From: Symbiodinium natans
Lineage: Eukaryota; Sar; Dinophyceae; Suessiales; Symbiodiniaceae
NCBI GenBank assembly: GCA_905221605.1
Contig: CAJNDS010000524.1
Coordinates: 372,001-436,000 of the forward strand
Direction of reading: 5' to 3'
Length of the DNA stretch: 64,000 bases
Of the stretch, positions 23,340 through 33,979 are shown one piece after another. Every line of letters starts with the position of its first letter. Within the stretch, counting starts at the first letter, position 1. The notes under the pieces are model-generated. The model searched no databases and was not told the DNA's origin. It saw only the letters and a list, made by a program, of their open reading frames with translations. The position numbers and the translations under genes were made by a program.

Positions 23340-26170
23340 GACAGCTTGAGAAGCCAAGGACAGCAGGGTGCTGTTTCGCGATGGCGGCAATCGCGCCTCC
23401 ATCTCGGCTTCGCAGCCCTCAGAGGGGCTTTGTGTGCAGATGTCAAGTAATCCAGTACAGCATGATCCTTGCATAATGCCAAGGCTGCTGGTGATTGGTC
23501 AGATTCGCCCCGATGATTCCGCAACTGGGCTTCCCAAGCCTCACAATAGTGACTAATTAGAATGTGTATTGTATGTGATAGTAAGAGTAGAGCAGTACCG
23601 ATGGAACATTAGCACGTCTCAAGGGAAGTCGCGCAGCGCAGAGATACAGAAAGGAGCCGCAATGTCCCAACCAAGAACCTTTTTAAGCTCATTCACACAG
23701 AGAGATCCTTTTGCTCCTTACCAAGGCACTGCTGGTCTTCATGTATCTTGCGGGATTTGCGATCGCCTCAATCGGAGAAGTAGTATGCATGATGGAATGT
23801 AGCTACTCAGAGACCCTGGACATGTTGATTTGAGGCTCTCTGTGCTGCCTTGGCCAATGTGCTGCTCCTCCTGTCAGTCATCCCTGCAGACCGATGGACA
23901 TTTGGGGCGCTTGTAAAACTGAAGTTGGGGTTGGCTCTGAAAGGAGGTAGTTGCCAGGTAGCTGTTGCTTGACGAGTGCAGACACTGCGCATGTTTGATT
24001 CTGACACTTGGTATGAAGGATACAGCGCTGGTTGAGACTGCGTCCTGGCGTAAAGTTGGTTTTCAAAGCCTCTCTAAGATGTCATTCAGAGTACTGCAAG
24101 GCTCTTCGGCTGCATCGCACTCCCCTCTGGTGCCTTGCCTGTGTCTTCGGGGGATTTTTTTCAGGGACGGTCTCCTTGTTGTTGGGCCAGTTAGGCTCGT
24201 GTCGTGCGAGCGAGGCATATTCATCACCCACCTGGGGACCTCGGCCGGGCTTCACGCGAGAACCCTCGCATGTGCGGCTTGGAAGAACTTGAACCTGCGC
24301 CATGCACTTTTCTGTTCTCCAGCCTGAGGGGGGCCCCTGAGAGTTGTAGAATCTACAACTGGAACACCCGAGCTTAGAAGAGCTCAGACCTACAACGATG
24401 TCATCGTACCGTGCTGGGCAGCCTCAGCAGCTTGTACTGCAATGGTGAGGCTAGAAGCCCGAGTTCAGGCAAGTTTCAATGCTATGCTGCATGATGCCTA
24501 TTGCGCTGTGATGTGAGGCAATTGCCGTTGCTGACGTGGCTGCTGGCCTCATAGTCGTCTGCCTCCTGCTCGCATACTCTACTGTTTCGAGATTGCTGCG
24601 CAGACCTATGTATTGCAATGATCTGTATGCAAGTGGAGACAAGCCCGGCCAGGTTTTGCATGCTGCATATTGATCGATCAGTTATGCTCCCCTGGAATCG
24701 ATTCAATGAGGCCACTGCCAGGGCATGCCGAGATATAGGGATCGAATGGCAGCACAGTAACACAGTAACACAGTAACACATGACCTCTTAAGCATTTCCG
24801 GGCGCAGGCTACTGAAGCGTCTATATGCTGCTACCGGCTTCGACCCGGTCTCAGTTGCTGGATCTCATGGTAGCGAAATGCAGTGAACCTGGGGGCGTGG
24901 ACCTTGGGTGGGCCTCTGTTGTTGCCTGGGCTTCTTGTTGGCAGTCGTGGGTGGCAATCGGAGTCTTCAGCTTCGCGGCGAAGCATTCCGTCCTGATCCC
25001 TGCCGGTTCTGCCGGTGAGTGGCTTGCTGCAGTTTCCGAAGTTCGAATTCTTGGGATCCCCGTAGCGCTTGCTTGCTTGCCATCCGTCCTCCGCCGAGGT
25101 TGCATGTGCACGTCATCGGAGTCATCGTGGGCATTGTGCTGGCACTGCTCGGCGGAGTGGTCGCGCACCCGAGGTGCCGGGCAAACAAGAATCTCAGATT
25201 GGCTTGTGAGACCAAAAGTTGAGGAAAGAGAACATGCTCTCTTCAGGTTCCGCCGCCGAATGCAGCCATCAACCTAGCATCCAAGGCATGTCGACTATCG
25301 CGGTGTTCTGTTTGTTCAAGTTGGAATCTCGCACGCGTTTTGTCCAAGGATATGGTTTGCACAATGCCGGCTTGGTAGCACTGTGGGATCCGGGCTGCAC
25401 GAGCTTCTTGGCGGGCGCGCGGCGGACGAGGTGCTCGGCAGTTTCTTTCTGAGCCCGGTGCAGTAGCTTGTTCAGTGCCCTCCAAGAACCTGAGGGCCAG
25501 CTGTGTCAGGTGATTCTCGAAGGGCAGAGCAGCTTCCGCAGCTTGGCATGTAATCAAGAACGGCTTTGGCAGAAGCGTCAGCTCTGATCGACAGCTATCC
25601 GGAGATGCCGAGGCGCTGTCCCAGCAGACAGGGTGTCCAACTCAGCTCAGCTCAGCTCGCAGGATCTCGCAGGTGCCGTGCATGCGGCAGTACCTCGTTC
25701 CCCGATATATTGGATTCCGGCCCCAGGTGTATCCTGAGCACTTCCTGATGCCAACAACCCAGCCCGAACAGCGTGAGCTCTATGCCCTGTCGGATGCTTT
25801 GCGGCACTCGGTAGACTTCTTTCTAGACTTGTATAGACTTCTTGGGGAGTTCTCCCTCATTCTGCACCCACGCCTGGGCTGATGAGACGATGCCGAGGAG
25901 CCTGCCCAGTTTGGCTTTGTTGATGCCTTCATTTCGCCCGTGCACTCAGCAAGTCTTCCCATTTCTGTCAGCATCTCCAAAATAAGGCACGCAACATTGT
26001 TGCGACTCTTCGGACAGGCTCTTGGGCAAGTGTCGTAGTTTTTTGCCTTTCAAGGTATTCGTGGAGTGAGGACACCTCCTCGCTGCCTTGGGCTTAGCGG
26101 CAGCGTTTGCAACCTGGGCGGGGCCATGGGGGTGCTGTCCCGCTATGTCCCGGCCACTCCCGGCCAAGGG
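23340..26170. other. No recognised gene; short tandem repeat and a few possible exons
   Basis: ACACAGTA is repeated three times at ~24755-24781, and CTCAG is repeated at ~25643-25660. An open + frame of 150 codons at 24825-25277 is Trp/Ser/Cys-rich and unconvincing. The block at ~25676-25880 (PEHFLMPTTQPEQRELYALS) looks more protein-like and could be an upstream exon of the next gene, but I cannot show it. Confidence 0.35.
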
Positions 26171-26182
26171 TTTAAGGGCTTC

Positions 26183-26910
26183 TTGCCTTGAGGTTTATTG
26201 CGCTCCAGCAATGGAGAGAGGCCTTCAAGAAGGCCACGGCCGACGTGGAGGGTTTTGCATGAGCTGTTTTCTGTGCAATGTTGAGCTGTTTATGGTGCAG
26301 GCATGCCAGAGGGAGCCCTTGCTCTGGATCGACCGTTACTGCCTCCACCCCTCCGAAGTGGAGGTTTGTGAGTTGCACGTCAGCCTTCGTGCATGTAGAA
26401 GGGCGTGCAGTGTGGGGTACAGCGTGCCAGGCGGCGGCGATGATGCCGACCTACATTGCGGGATGCCAGAAATTCCTGAGCCTAGACCGCAACTAAACAA
26501 ACTGATGAGAGAGTTGGCACAAAGCCAAAACTGTGACGTTCTTGTAAGGAGTCTCGCAGGCTCCAGGAGTCTCGGCGAAAATTTACTCGAACCAGTTGCA
26601 GGTACTCCTTTTCAACAAACGACCCCGCATGAAATCTGTTTTAGAACAGCCTCCACATGCTTGGCAATCGCGCCGTGTTGCATCGAAGGTACTTGAAATC
26701 ACTGCGATGTTTGGTGGAGGTCTTCGTCTTCGGAGAACTGGGAAGGCCTCCATGCACCCTGAAACAGCTGAATTCGGTAAACAAAAGCGGCAAACCTAAC
26801 CTGGACTCATAAAGCTCGAGCGCCCTAGATCTGCAGGATGCCGGAAGAGCTCTATGAAATGCTGTTGCTGGCAGATGCAGAGAGTGCCCTGCAGCAATTG
26901 CGACCTCCTC
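26183..26910 (+). CDS. Protein of a dinoflagellate family with 'LQQWREAF...LLWIDRYC...AGCQKFL...CLVEVFVF' core; function unknown
   Basis: Four blocks keep one order: ~26186-26254 (LQQWREAFKKATADVE); 26302-26361 (QREPLLWIDRYCLHPSEVE); ~26436-26495 (MPTYIAGCQKFLSLDR); 26690-26748 (YLKSLRCLVEVFVFGELG). The layout (a 'WREAF' helix, an 'LLWxDRxC' strand, a 'P.Y.AGC..FL.L' strand, then a 'RC.VE.FVF' helix) is one I associate with large uncharacterised families in dinoflagellate genomes. Its strand/motif order is loosely reminiscent of TIR- or HET-like folds that begin 'FVSYRW', but no such N-terminal motif was found upstream. A possible further exon at 26838-~26915 reads MPEELYEMLLLADAESALQQ. Each block begins or ends at plausible splice signals, for example AAG|GTTTGTGAG after SEVE. 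The 146-codon frame that joins some blocks is accidental. Start and stop are unknown. Confidence 0.5.
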
Positions 26911-27007
26911 CCGTATGTCCTAAGCACCATGAAGTGCTGTTCGGGGGGATTGAGGGTTCTTACAGGGCGTCCAAGATTCAAGGGTCTAGAATCGCCTCAA
27001 CGTTTCT

Positions 27008-27051
27008 TGTGATGATGATGATGATGATGATGATGATCACGATCATCATCG

Positions 27052-27092
<41 letters not shown>

Positions 27093-27094
27093 TC
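27008..27094. repeat. Palindromic microsatellite (GAT)n-(ATC)n
   Basis: About nine GAT units are followed after a short centre (CACGATCATCATCGTC) by about fourteen ATC units. GAT and ATC are reverse complements, so the tract can fold as a hairpin. The poly-Met and poly-Ile frames across it are artefacts. Confidence 0.9.
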
Positions 27095-27229
27095 AACCCC
27101 GGACCCTGAGCAGATCTGGAGCAGTGTGTTGAGGGTTCCCGAAGCTGAGCTGAAGGCCGAGGCCAGATGCACGAGTGGATCGATTCCCTCAATGTTTGGA
27201 ATGTGCAGCTGGGCAGCAGTCAAAGGCTT

Positions 27230-29500
27230 TCAAGTTTGAGGGCTCAGAACAAGGTTGGTTTAGGGTTCAGTGTATCTCAGACCAGCTACAGTTTCAGTGG
27301 AAGCCAATGCCCCTTGCTTCCCGATAGACCCCCCAAAACTCCAAAAAGGCAGGGCTTCTTGGCACGAGGGAACGACGCCGCTCAGGCGTGACCCCTCAAC
27401 GGCTTTGCTGCGTGCGCGCGAAGCTGCTTCAGGAAGGCATGGGTCTCTTGGACGCAGTGGTGAGGGCTTGGGCATGTTAAGGGTTTGAGTTTGGGGGTTT
27501 GGCAGGGTTTAGGGTCATGGGCAAGGGTTTTGGGGAGTTAGGGCTTTTGGGTTAGTGACTGTGGTGTGCTCAGAAGCGATGGTGCCATGTAGTTGTAAGC
27601 GCTTGCACTCCGCGCAGGGTTCACGGGCACAGGAGAGATTTTCAGGTGAGGTGTTAAGCGGTCCTGCCTTTGCATAGCTCGGGCATGCTCGGGCTACGCT
27701 CACCAGACACCATGTTGTGGCCGGTCGGCGCTTCGATTGCTAGTAGAGGAGGCAGACATCACGTAGCCACCTATGTGGATGGCGAGAAATCAGCCGTCGA
27801 TTGGAAACGAGAGAGCAGCCAGATGTCAATCTCAGGTTTGAGACAAAGATTAAGCGCATCCTCTATGTGGGCTTGGATCGTGCCCGAGTCCACAGAGGCC
27901 CTTCAGCAGGTTCGTGAGGATCGCTAATTCCGCGGTCTTTTTAGGACCTACCATACCAGTTTTGCCCATCTGCGCAGCTGTCCCAATATTGAACTCCCAG
28001 CTGACATTTTAAGGGCCTCTTCTAGAACGCGGCCTCTTATACTTATACTTAGAAACTTAGGGTAGCCCGAGCAGCTCGAGCATATTGGAAACACAGCGCG
28101 GAAATTTAGAGAATCGCTTGGCCCCCGTGGCCCCGCAAGCAGTTTGGGCCCATATGGGCTTCGGTTCAGATTCCGACAAGCTGCTTGCGCCCTCTCGGCC
28201 ACCCCCAAGATGCTCCGCTTATGGGCAGGAGGTGCAGCACTTGGCTCCATGGTAATCCGTGGTGGTTATATAAACTAACATGGGCCTTCAGGTCAATACT
28301 GTGCAACTTTTGGCCTGCCAGCCGGCAAGACACCATGGGACTGCTTTTCACTTGCCCATTCCGCTGAAGAGCCATCGAAGTCATGTAACCAACTCATTGC
28401 ACTGCATCGCCCAAAGGGGCTTTCATGACTGAGCCTTGTTTGGGAGTGCCGAGCTTTTGAGTGCCAAGCTCTTTTTGCAAAGTTTAGCTACGCGCACACA
28501 CGCCTTGGCTCTGGCCACCAGAGACGTTGACAGATGCTGAATGCTGTTGCCGATTTGCATCTATCAAAGTGTCTGGGACAGTCCGAGGTGTGGGTCTTGA
28601 CTGGTGGTTGCGGTTAGCCTCTCCGAAAGGAGCTAACCTGCTCACCAATAGCATAATAGACCTGGGAGGCTGGGACCTGGATAGCTCGTGCATGCGTCAG
28701 AGAAATGACCTTAAACAGCCATGTTCAAGATCGCCCAAGAGATACTAAACCCACCTAGGCTCTAAGGCTCTAAGATGCGGTAAGCCCTACACATGCAATA
28801 GCTGTTCCAGTCCCGGACTTGCAGGGATAGGCTCGCTTCCTTCGTGGCACCGATATCTCCCCCCCCCGGCGCCCAGCGTGGCGGGCCGCCTTCGTCGGAC
28901 TTCTGGCCTCAACCCTCATAAATGGGGGTTTACGAAGATAACTACATGCAGTAACATACACCTGCATAGGCAACATGGCTGCGACGCACTTTATCTCTTG
29001 TTGAAGGGGCTGGAAGTGACATGGCACCGCCAATGCCCTCGAGCGACAATAAGTGCGCCCTGTGCTCACGATGTGTCTTGTCTTGGTCCGCTGCATACTA
29101 AGGGAGATTGAGACGACAGAGCTGCCGCGATCGCGAATGCCCTGCTTACATTCTTGTCTGAAGCATTTTAGCCCAAGAGCAGCATACAACCCCGCTCATT
29201 AACATTCGCCTTGCCACTTTGTTCCGCACTTGGCCGATCTGCAAGCGCCGCTGTATAGAGCACGTTGCAGCACGTTGCTGTCGCTCTAAGCCGAAGTGAG
29301 GACAAATGGAGCTCTTGGTCGAGGCCGCGAGTGAGGTTCCCCAGGGCTGCTTCGTCAGCGTTCGCCTTGGTGACAATCTGAAGCAGTGCCTTGCCCTAAC
29401 ATTGCGCCTGACTGTCCCTACCTTGAATGTGATGTGATGCAGATGTTTCGGAGGGGTGGCGCTGGTTTCTGTCCCAGAACTGTGACGTACGAGACGGTGC
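27230..29500. other. No recognised gene; degenerate telomere-type words
   Basis: At ~27475-27550 there are scattered GGGTTTAGGG/GGGTTTGG words. At ~28924 a 20-bp stretch (GGGGGTTTACGAAGATAACT) matches one end of the small inverted-repeat family, without the other end. No coding block was recognised. Confidence 0.35.
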
Positions 29501-29505
29501 TTTCT

Positions 29506-30049
29506 TGAGGCGACGTTTCGACAAGAACTCCGCAAAGTATCATTTTCCGATTCCTGAAGAGAAGCGCAAAGCGCGGATCGATGTCTACCAGCTCGTGGGC
29601 ACGTGCTCAGTGCAGGTTGACCCAGAGCCTTGGCTTGTCAGCTCACGAAGCACACGTAGCTCACGACGGCTGAAAAAGAGGCCTTGCTGATACTCAGGCA
29701 TCTAGCGGCATGGATGAGGCAGGACTCTTGCAAGCCAACTGTGCCATGTAGTGTTCATGCACCATACATACCCCATAGGTCAAGGTGATCTCCTCCGATC
29801 CCAAAGCAGAGGGCATGAAGCTTCGTGCGGCTCAGCAACACGAGGGGTGCATCACGGGGTGTTTCTATTGGGTTTCTATGGTGTTTCTCTGGTGTTTCTC
29901 TTCTGCCTTTGCTGAATCAAGGTCAGCTCGAGCAGCAAGGAGCTGAAGGCTGAGGACACCGCCAAACAACGCCGGGAGATTGAGACCGAGACGAAGGCCT
30001 CGGCTGGGTCACCTGCGCGTCAGAACTTCCGTGCGAGCTGGTGGTAGGG
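29506..30049 (+). CDS. Unidentified gene, 3' part, Lys/Glu-rich C-terminus
   Basis: Three open blocks, all + strand. The first, ~29506-29619, contains RRRFDKNSAKYHFPIPEEKR then ARIDVYQLVGTC. The second, 29779-~29853, directly follows CCCATAG and reads VKVISSDPKAEGMKLRAAQQ. The third, 29921-30049, contains KELKAEDTAKQRREIETETK, continues to QNFRASWW and stops at TAG. The last block has no in-frame ATG. The charged C-terminus may be helical. No family is recognised, and upstream exons were not found. Confidence 0.45.
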
Positions 30050-30182
30050 GGCTACAGTAGTGAGGCATGAAGTGTTGCCCAGTTGCTGGCTCCCCCGCGG
30101 TGTCGCTTGAACTTGCTCCACTGAACTGCCCCTCACCTTGAACTTCCCTTCTCTCCAAGACCACGGATTTACCGATCGATCC

Positions 30183-30432
30183 ATCCATCATTTCATCTCT
30201 CTATCTCTCCATGCGTCTCATAATCTTTCTTTATCGACCCTCCATCTCTCCCTTCCTTCGTGTTTCTCTGTCGCGCTCTCTCTCTCTCTCTGTCTCTCTC
30301 TTTCTCTCTCTCCCTCTTTCTCTCTCTCCCTCTTTCTCTCTCTGTCTCTCTTTCGCTCTTTCTCCCTGTCCTCCTCACCCTCTCTCTCTCTATTCTCTCT
30401 CTCTCTCTGCCTCTCCCTGTCCCTTTCTCCTA
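30183..30432. repeat. Long polypyrimidine CT-rich tract
   Basis: About 250 bases almost purely C/T on the + strand (CTCT, TTTC and CCCT units). It lies directly upstream of, or in the intron before, the FEDAAVGYLAKHGI block. It creates Ser/Leu-rich + ORFs and Arg/Glu-rich - ORFs that are not genes. Confidence 0.9.
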
Positions 30433-30439
30433 CCCACTC

Positions 30440-33385
30440 GCTTGCTGTGTTTGGGTTCGAGGACGCTGCTGTGGGGTACCTGGCGAAGCATGGAATCGAG
30501 CAGAGGCTTTCCGAATGCCTCCGAACGCTGCTGAGGATGGCTCGCGGAAAGCTTCCTGAACTGCCTGTCACCCCTGCCGAACTCATTCTGTTTGAAAAGT
30601 TCATCGCTTTGACGAGACAGGATGAAGCCAGAAGATCCCGTTGAGTTCATGTGCAAGTTCCTGCCACTCTGCCTCTGATCTGGTGAGGCAGCAGTGTGGC
30701 TTCTGCATGTCATGGAAAAGCAAATGAAAAATCAGACCCAAGGAAAGCTGGTGTGCCCGGAGCACTTTGGCATGGACGTATAGCTCTGCTTGGTATAAGC
30801 CCTCAGCTCACCAAGTCTCTCTTTGATCTAAGGAAGGGCCACAAGCTCCCGCACCAGAGAAGCCGGCGGAGAAGCCTGCGGAGACCTGGCAAGAAATTTC
30901 TGGCTTCTGAGGGCTCCTCTGGCTTCCCTCTAAATTCTCTGGGCTCCCTGAACCTCACATCGTAAAGGTCTCTGAGAAGTTGAGGTCAATGTGCTCGAGC
31001 CACCAGCTCCTCCACCGAAGCAAGAGCCAGAGGCTTCACACTTGGGCCCCAGTGCAAGAAGGGTTGCTCATGGAAGCGTGCCTGGCGCAAAGGGGCCAAA
31101 TAAGTCTGCGCATACACCGCGGCGCTGAAGATTCACGATGCCTTAGCCAGGCCTCCCGTGGCGATGCCCGCGCTGCTCTCATGAAATCCGTTCGCGAAGG
31201 CGGAGGCGACTTGATTGGCGCTGTCGAGGAGGACAGTCAGGCATTCTTTGGTGTTCACACGATGCAGGTTTCAAAAGCATGCATTGCAGGAGTCCGCCGC
31301 AAGCGCACCCTTCACTCTCAGGCCGGCACTTGCTATGTATCTGGATGTGTGGAATGGTGGGGCACTGTCACTTCAAGCTATTTGTACATCGCACATGGAC
31401 ACATGGCCTTACCAGGCCGTCCGTCGGCACGTGGTACATGCCGCTGCCGCTGAAGACCCCGGCCCCTGCGCCGATGCCAAAGGAGGTTCGATTTAGACAA
31501 CAGAAGAGAGCAATCGAGCAATCGAGACCATGAGTCGTGCATTCAAGTGTATTCACGTGCATGTTTCGCAGCTCAACATTCCGAAGCCATAGGATGCCAT
31601 AGCGCAGCCTTTCAGTGGAAAGCGAGGGCCCCTCCCCAAGCCCAAAGAGGCTGGAGCCCGCAACTTTTTTTCCTGCGAAGGCAAAGTTCAAACCGCCCCG
31701 AAGTGTCCTGTAGCATATGAGACTGCTGCGTACAAACCATCCGTTTTCATCAGGGCTTCAGGCGTTCTGCCCTCCAACAGACCTTCCAGTGTTTTCAGCT
31801 CTGGAGCATTGTGTTCGCGTTAATCAACATGAAAGAACCCGATCCGATTCTGGCCGAAACCACGACCATCATCTCACACTGCTCTGGAAAACATGCCATG
31901 ACGGTGTCAACATAAACATCTGCCACTCCTAGTTAGGGCCTATCCGTTCTCAGGGCCGTGGAACAGCGGCATCCACTCAAAACGCGACGCCACACTGCAA
32001 GCTCTGGTTGGTTGAAAACAGCCCCTAAACCCCAAAACCCTAAACCCCAAACCCTTTATCTTGAGCTTGTCAGGAGAAATCTGAAGCCCATCCTGCCCCT
32101 CCGATGGTGTCCTTTGGCCGCAAGGCCTCCATGGAGATGCTCGTGGAGGCAGGGTTCTTAGCGATCATTCTCATGGACTCATGGGAGTTTACGAGAATAA
32201 GGGACCCCTAATAATATACACCCCCAAATAGTAGGATTCCCTTAACAAAAAGGACCCTGATAAGGCACCCCCCAGTTCCGGAACCCCCCTCATGTTCCGT
32301 GATGCCGCTTTCGGCATGGCAAGGCGCCTGCTGTTGGCGACTGGCTCATGCCCAGCGCTGGCAATCTGAGCCTGCAGGGCTTGGGAACATCAGCGGCAGA
32401 GTGCTGCACCTCGACTGCCAACTTTCCCGCTGACGGGATGACAAACTCCTGGTATGTCACACCGGTCCTTGTCACTCAGGTGAAGCTGAGCGCCTCTTGA
32501 CGAAGGCCTTGCTGGAGTTTGGTGGAGAGCTTGAGGGTGTGCCTTGGCTGAATTTCCGAATGATGCACTTTCGAGCTGTCATGCCAAAGCAAGCTATCAT
32601 ATTTCTAGCTAGGAATCATTGATGTCTGGACCTGTTTAGATGTCATGGCACACCAGCTTCGTAGGGCTCCTTCGAAATTGGTCACACCGCAACACTGGAG
32701 GTGACGGCCTGTAAGGATTGTGCAGGCAAGAGGCGTCAGGAGGCATATTGGTGCTGCCTTCTCGGCCTCTGCTGAGGAGTACATTCCTTTGTCGCCCACA
32801 TTTGCAGCGCACCCAGGACGGCCAACAACAGCCGTGTAATCTGAGTCCACCATAGTCCACCTGCCTCAGCTGTTCAGCTTGACCATGAGAGAGAGATGCT
32901 GTCCGCAGCTGATGTGGAGGTTTACGAAACGGGACTCCTAATCTAAATCTCAAATAGCAGCATTCCCTTATCATAAGGACCCCAAGAAGGTACCCAGTAC
33001 CCCTAATTTCGGAACCCCCATGTTGTCAATGCTGTGCAGGAGGTGCCAGCGACTCGGTGAAAGCAACGCTGAAGTCCAAGAACCTGCTCTTCGATGCTGC
33101 AGACTTTTCTGGCAGCTCCTCAACTTTGAATGTACAGTGCGAGACCCCCCACACCCTTAAGGACCTTACTACTGATTGTCGCTTCTGTAGGAAATCGCTA
33201 TCAACCTCCTGAGGAGGGGTCTATGTCACGGAGGCCGAGGATGTTGCGCTGTGGCTGAATGCAAGCAAGCATCTGCAGATTTTGGTGAACAAGTCTGCCA
33301 AGAAGCAGATGATTCACAAGATCGACATGGTGGTGTCTGCCCTGCAGGGACCCCTGTGCCAAGACGGCTATGCGCTAAGCTCATA
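30440..33385 (+). CDS. Unidentified gene with RIIa/Dpy-30-like helix and Pro-rich linker
   Basis: Blocks: ~30450-30570 (AVGYLAKHGIEQRLSECLRT, then LLRMARGKLPELPV), which resembles the RIIa/Dpy-30 dimerisation helix pattern YLxxHxIxxxLxxxLxxLxxxxP; ~30838-30900 (APAPEKPAEKPAETWQE); 30982-~31110 (VLEPPAPPPKQEPEAS); ~32099-32160 (FGRKASMEMLVEAGFL); ~32291-32360 (FRDAAFGMARRLLLATG); 32475-~32580 (EAERLLTKALLEFGGELEGV); 33040-~33130 (SVKATLKSKNLLFDAADFSG); and ~33213-33385 (EDVALWLNASKHLQILVNKS, then KKQMIHKIDMVVSALQGP, stop TAG). The order helix, Pro/Lys linker, globular part recalls enolase-4, but I see no enolase motif, so I leave it unnamed. Two copies of the small inverted-repeat element lie in its introns. 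It could be two adjacent genes. Confidence 0.45.
32018..32057. repeat. Short CCCTAAA/CCCCAAA repeat
   Basis: About four telomere-like units immediately upstream of a coding block in the gene above. Confidence 0.7.
32184..32290. mobile_element. ~105-bp inverted-repeat element, copy 4
   Basis: It starts GGAGTTTACGAGAATAAGGG and ends CAGTTCCGGAACCCCCC. CATG flanks both ends (32180-32183 and 32291-32294), consistent with a 4-bp target duplication. It lies between the MEMLVEAGFL and FRDAAFGM coding blocks. Confidence 0.75.
32926..33019. mobile_element. ~94-bp inverted-repeat element, copy 5
   Basis: It starts GGAGGTTTACGAAACGGGAC and ends CTAATTTCGGAACCCCC. ATGT flanks both ends (32922-32925 and 33020-33023). 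It lies shortly before the acceptor GTGCAG that precedes the SVKATLKSKNLL exon, so it is inside an intron. Confidence 0.75.
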
Positions 33386-33979
33386 GACAATGTTTTTCCT
33401 GCAGCCTCTGGGACGAAAGAAGTCATAACAAGTTATAAATCCAGTCAACTCGTGGCAACACGGGCATATGCATCCACTCCGTACACTTCAGAAGGGAGAT
33501 GCAATTAGGGCCTTAAGGCCTCCTCAGAAAAAGGAACGTTCCAGAGCGCGAAGACATGAAGTCTCACTGCCGACAGAGAAGCTCGTGTAAGGACATATTA
33601 CTGCCAGCGGTCAGCACGCTGCCATTCAAAGCGTGCGGGACTGCTAGCGCTCTCAAGCGCTGCCCGCATCACGAGCCCTTGTCAAGCAAGCGCTTCGTGC
33701 GGGCCGCGTTTGGCAAAACTTCTCTGTGTGTGTGCGCGCATAAAGCGTGTCAAAAGTCAGTCAGCCTTACGAAGTCATTGAGCCCTGAACCGGATGTTTT
33801 GCCAGCCCCCGCCCTTGGCCCACGAGTGACCTGCGCTGGAGAGTCGGCTTACGGCCACCAGTGCGCTTTTGAATGGCTCAGGCACAGCTTGAGATGCAAG
33901 AAGCGAGCACTCGATTTGGGCTTGAGGGCAATTCTTTTCTGCAGATGAGCGATGAGCCTGCAGCAAAGTGTTAAACAAA

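Noticed and set aside
22784-23524. 246-codon open frame on the - strand
   Set aside because: It is antisense to + strand blocks with better protein-like composition (YVQTLLEAKARC, EFVNESAMKEKRAV). Its own translation is Arg/His/Ser/Pro-rich with no motif, and every other recognised gene is on the + strand.
30138-30430. Ser/Leu-rich and Arg/Glu-rich ORFs on both strands
   Set aside because: Produced by the CT-rich tract. Only the part after ~30448 on the + strand looks coding.
32290-32475. - strand frame containing YQEFVIPSAGKLAVE, reminiscent of enolase 'FQEFMI'
   Set aside because: Only a short chance similarity with no other enolase motif on that strand. The + strand carries plausible exons on both sides.
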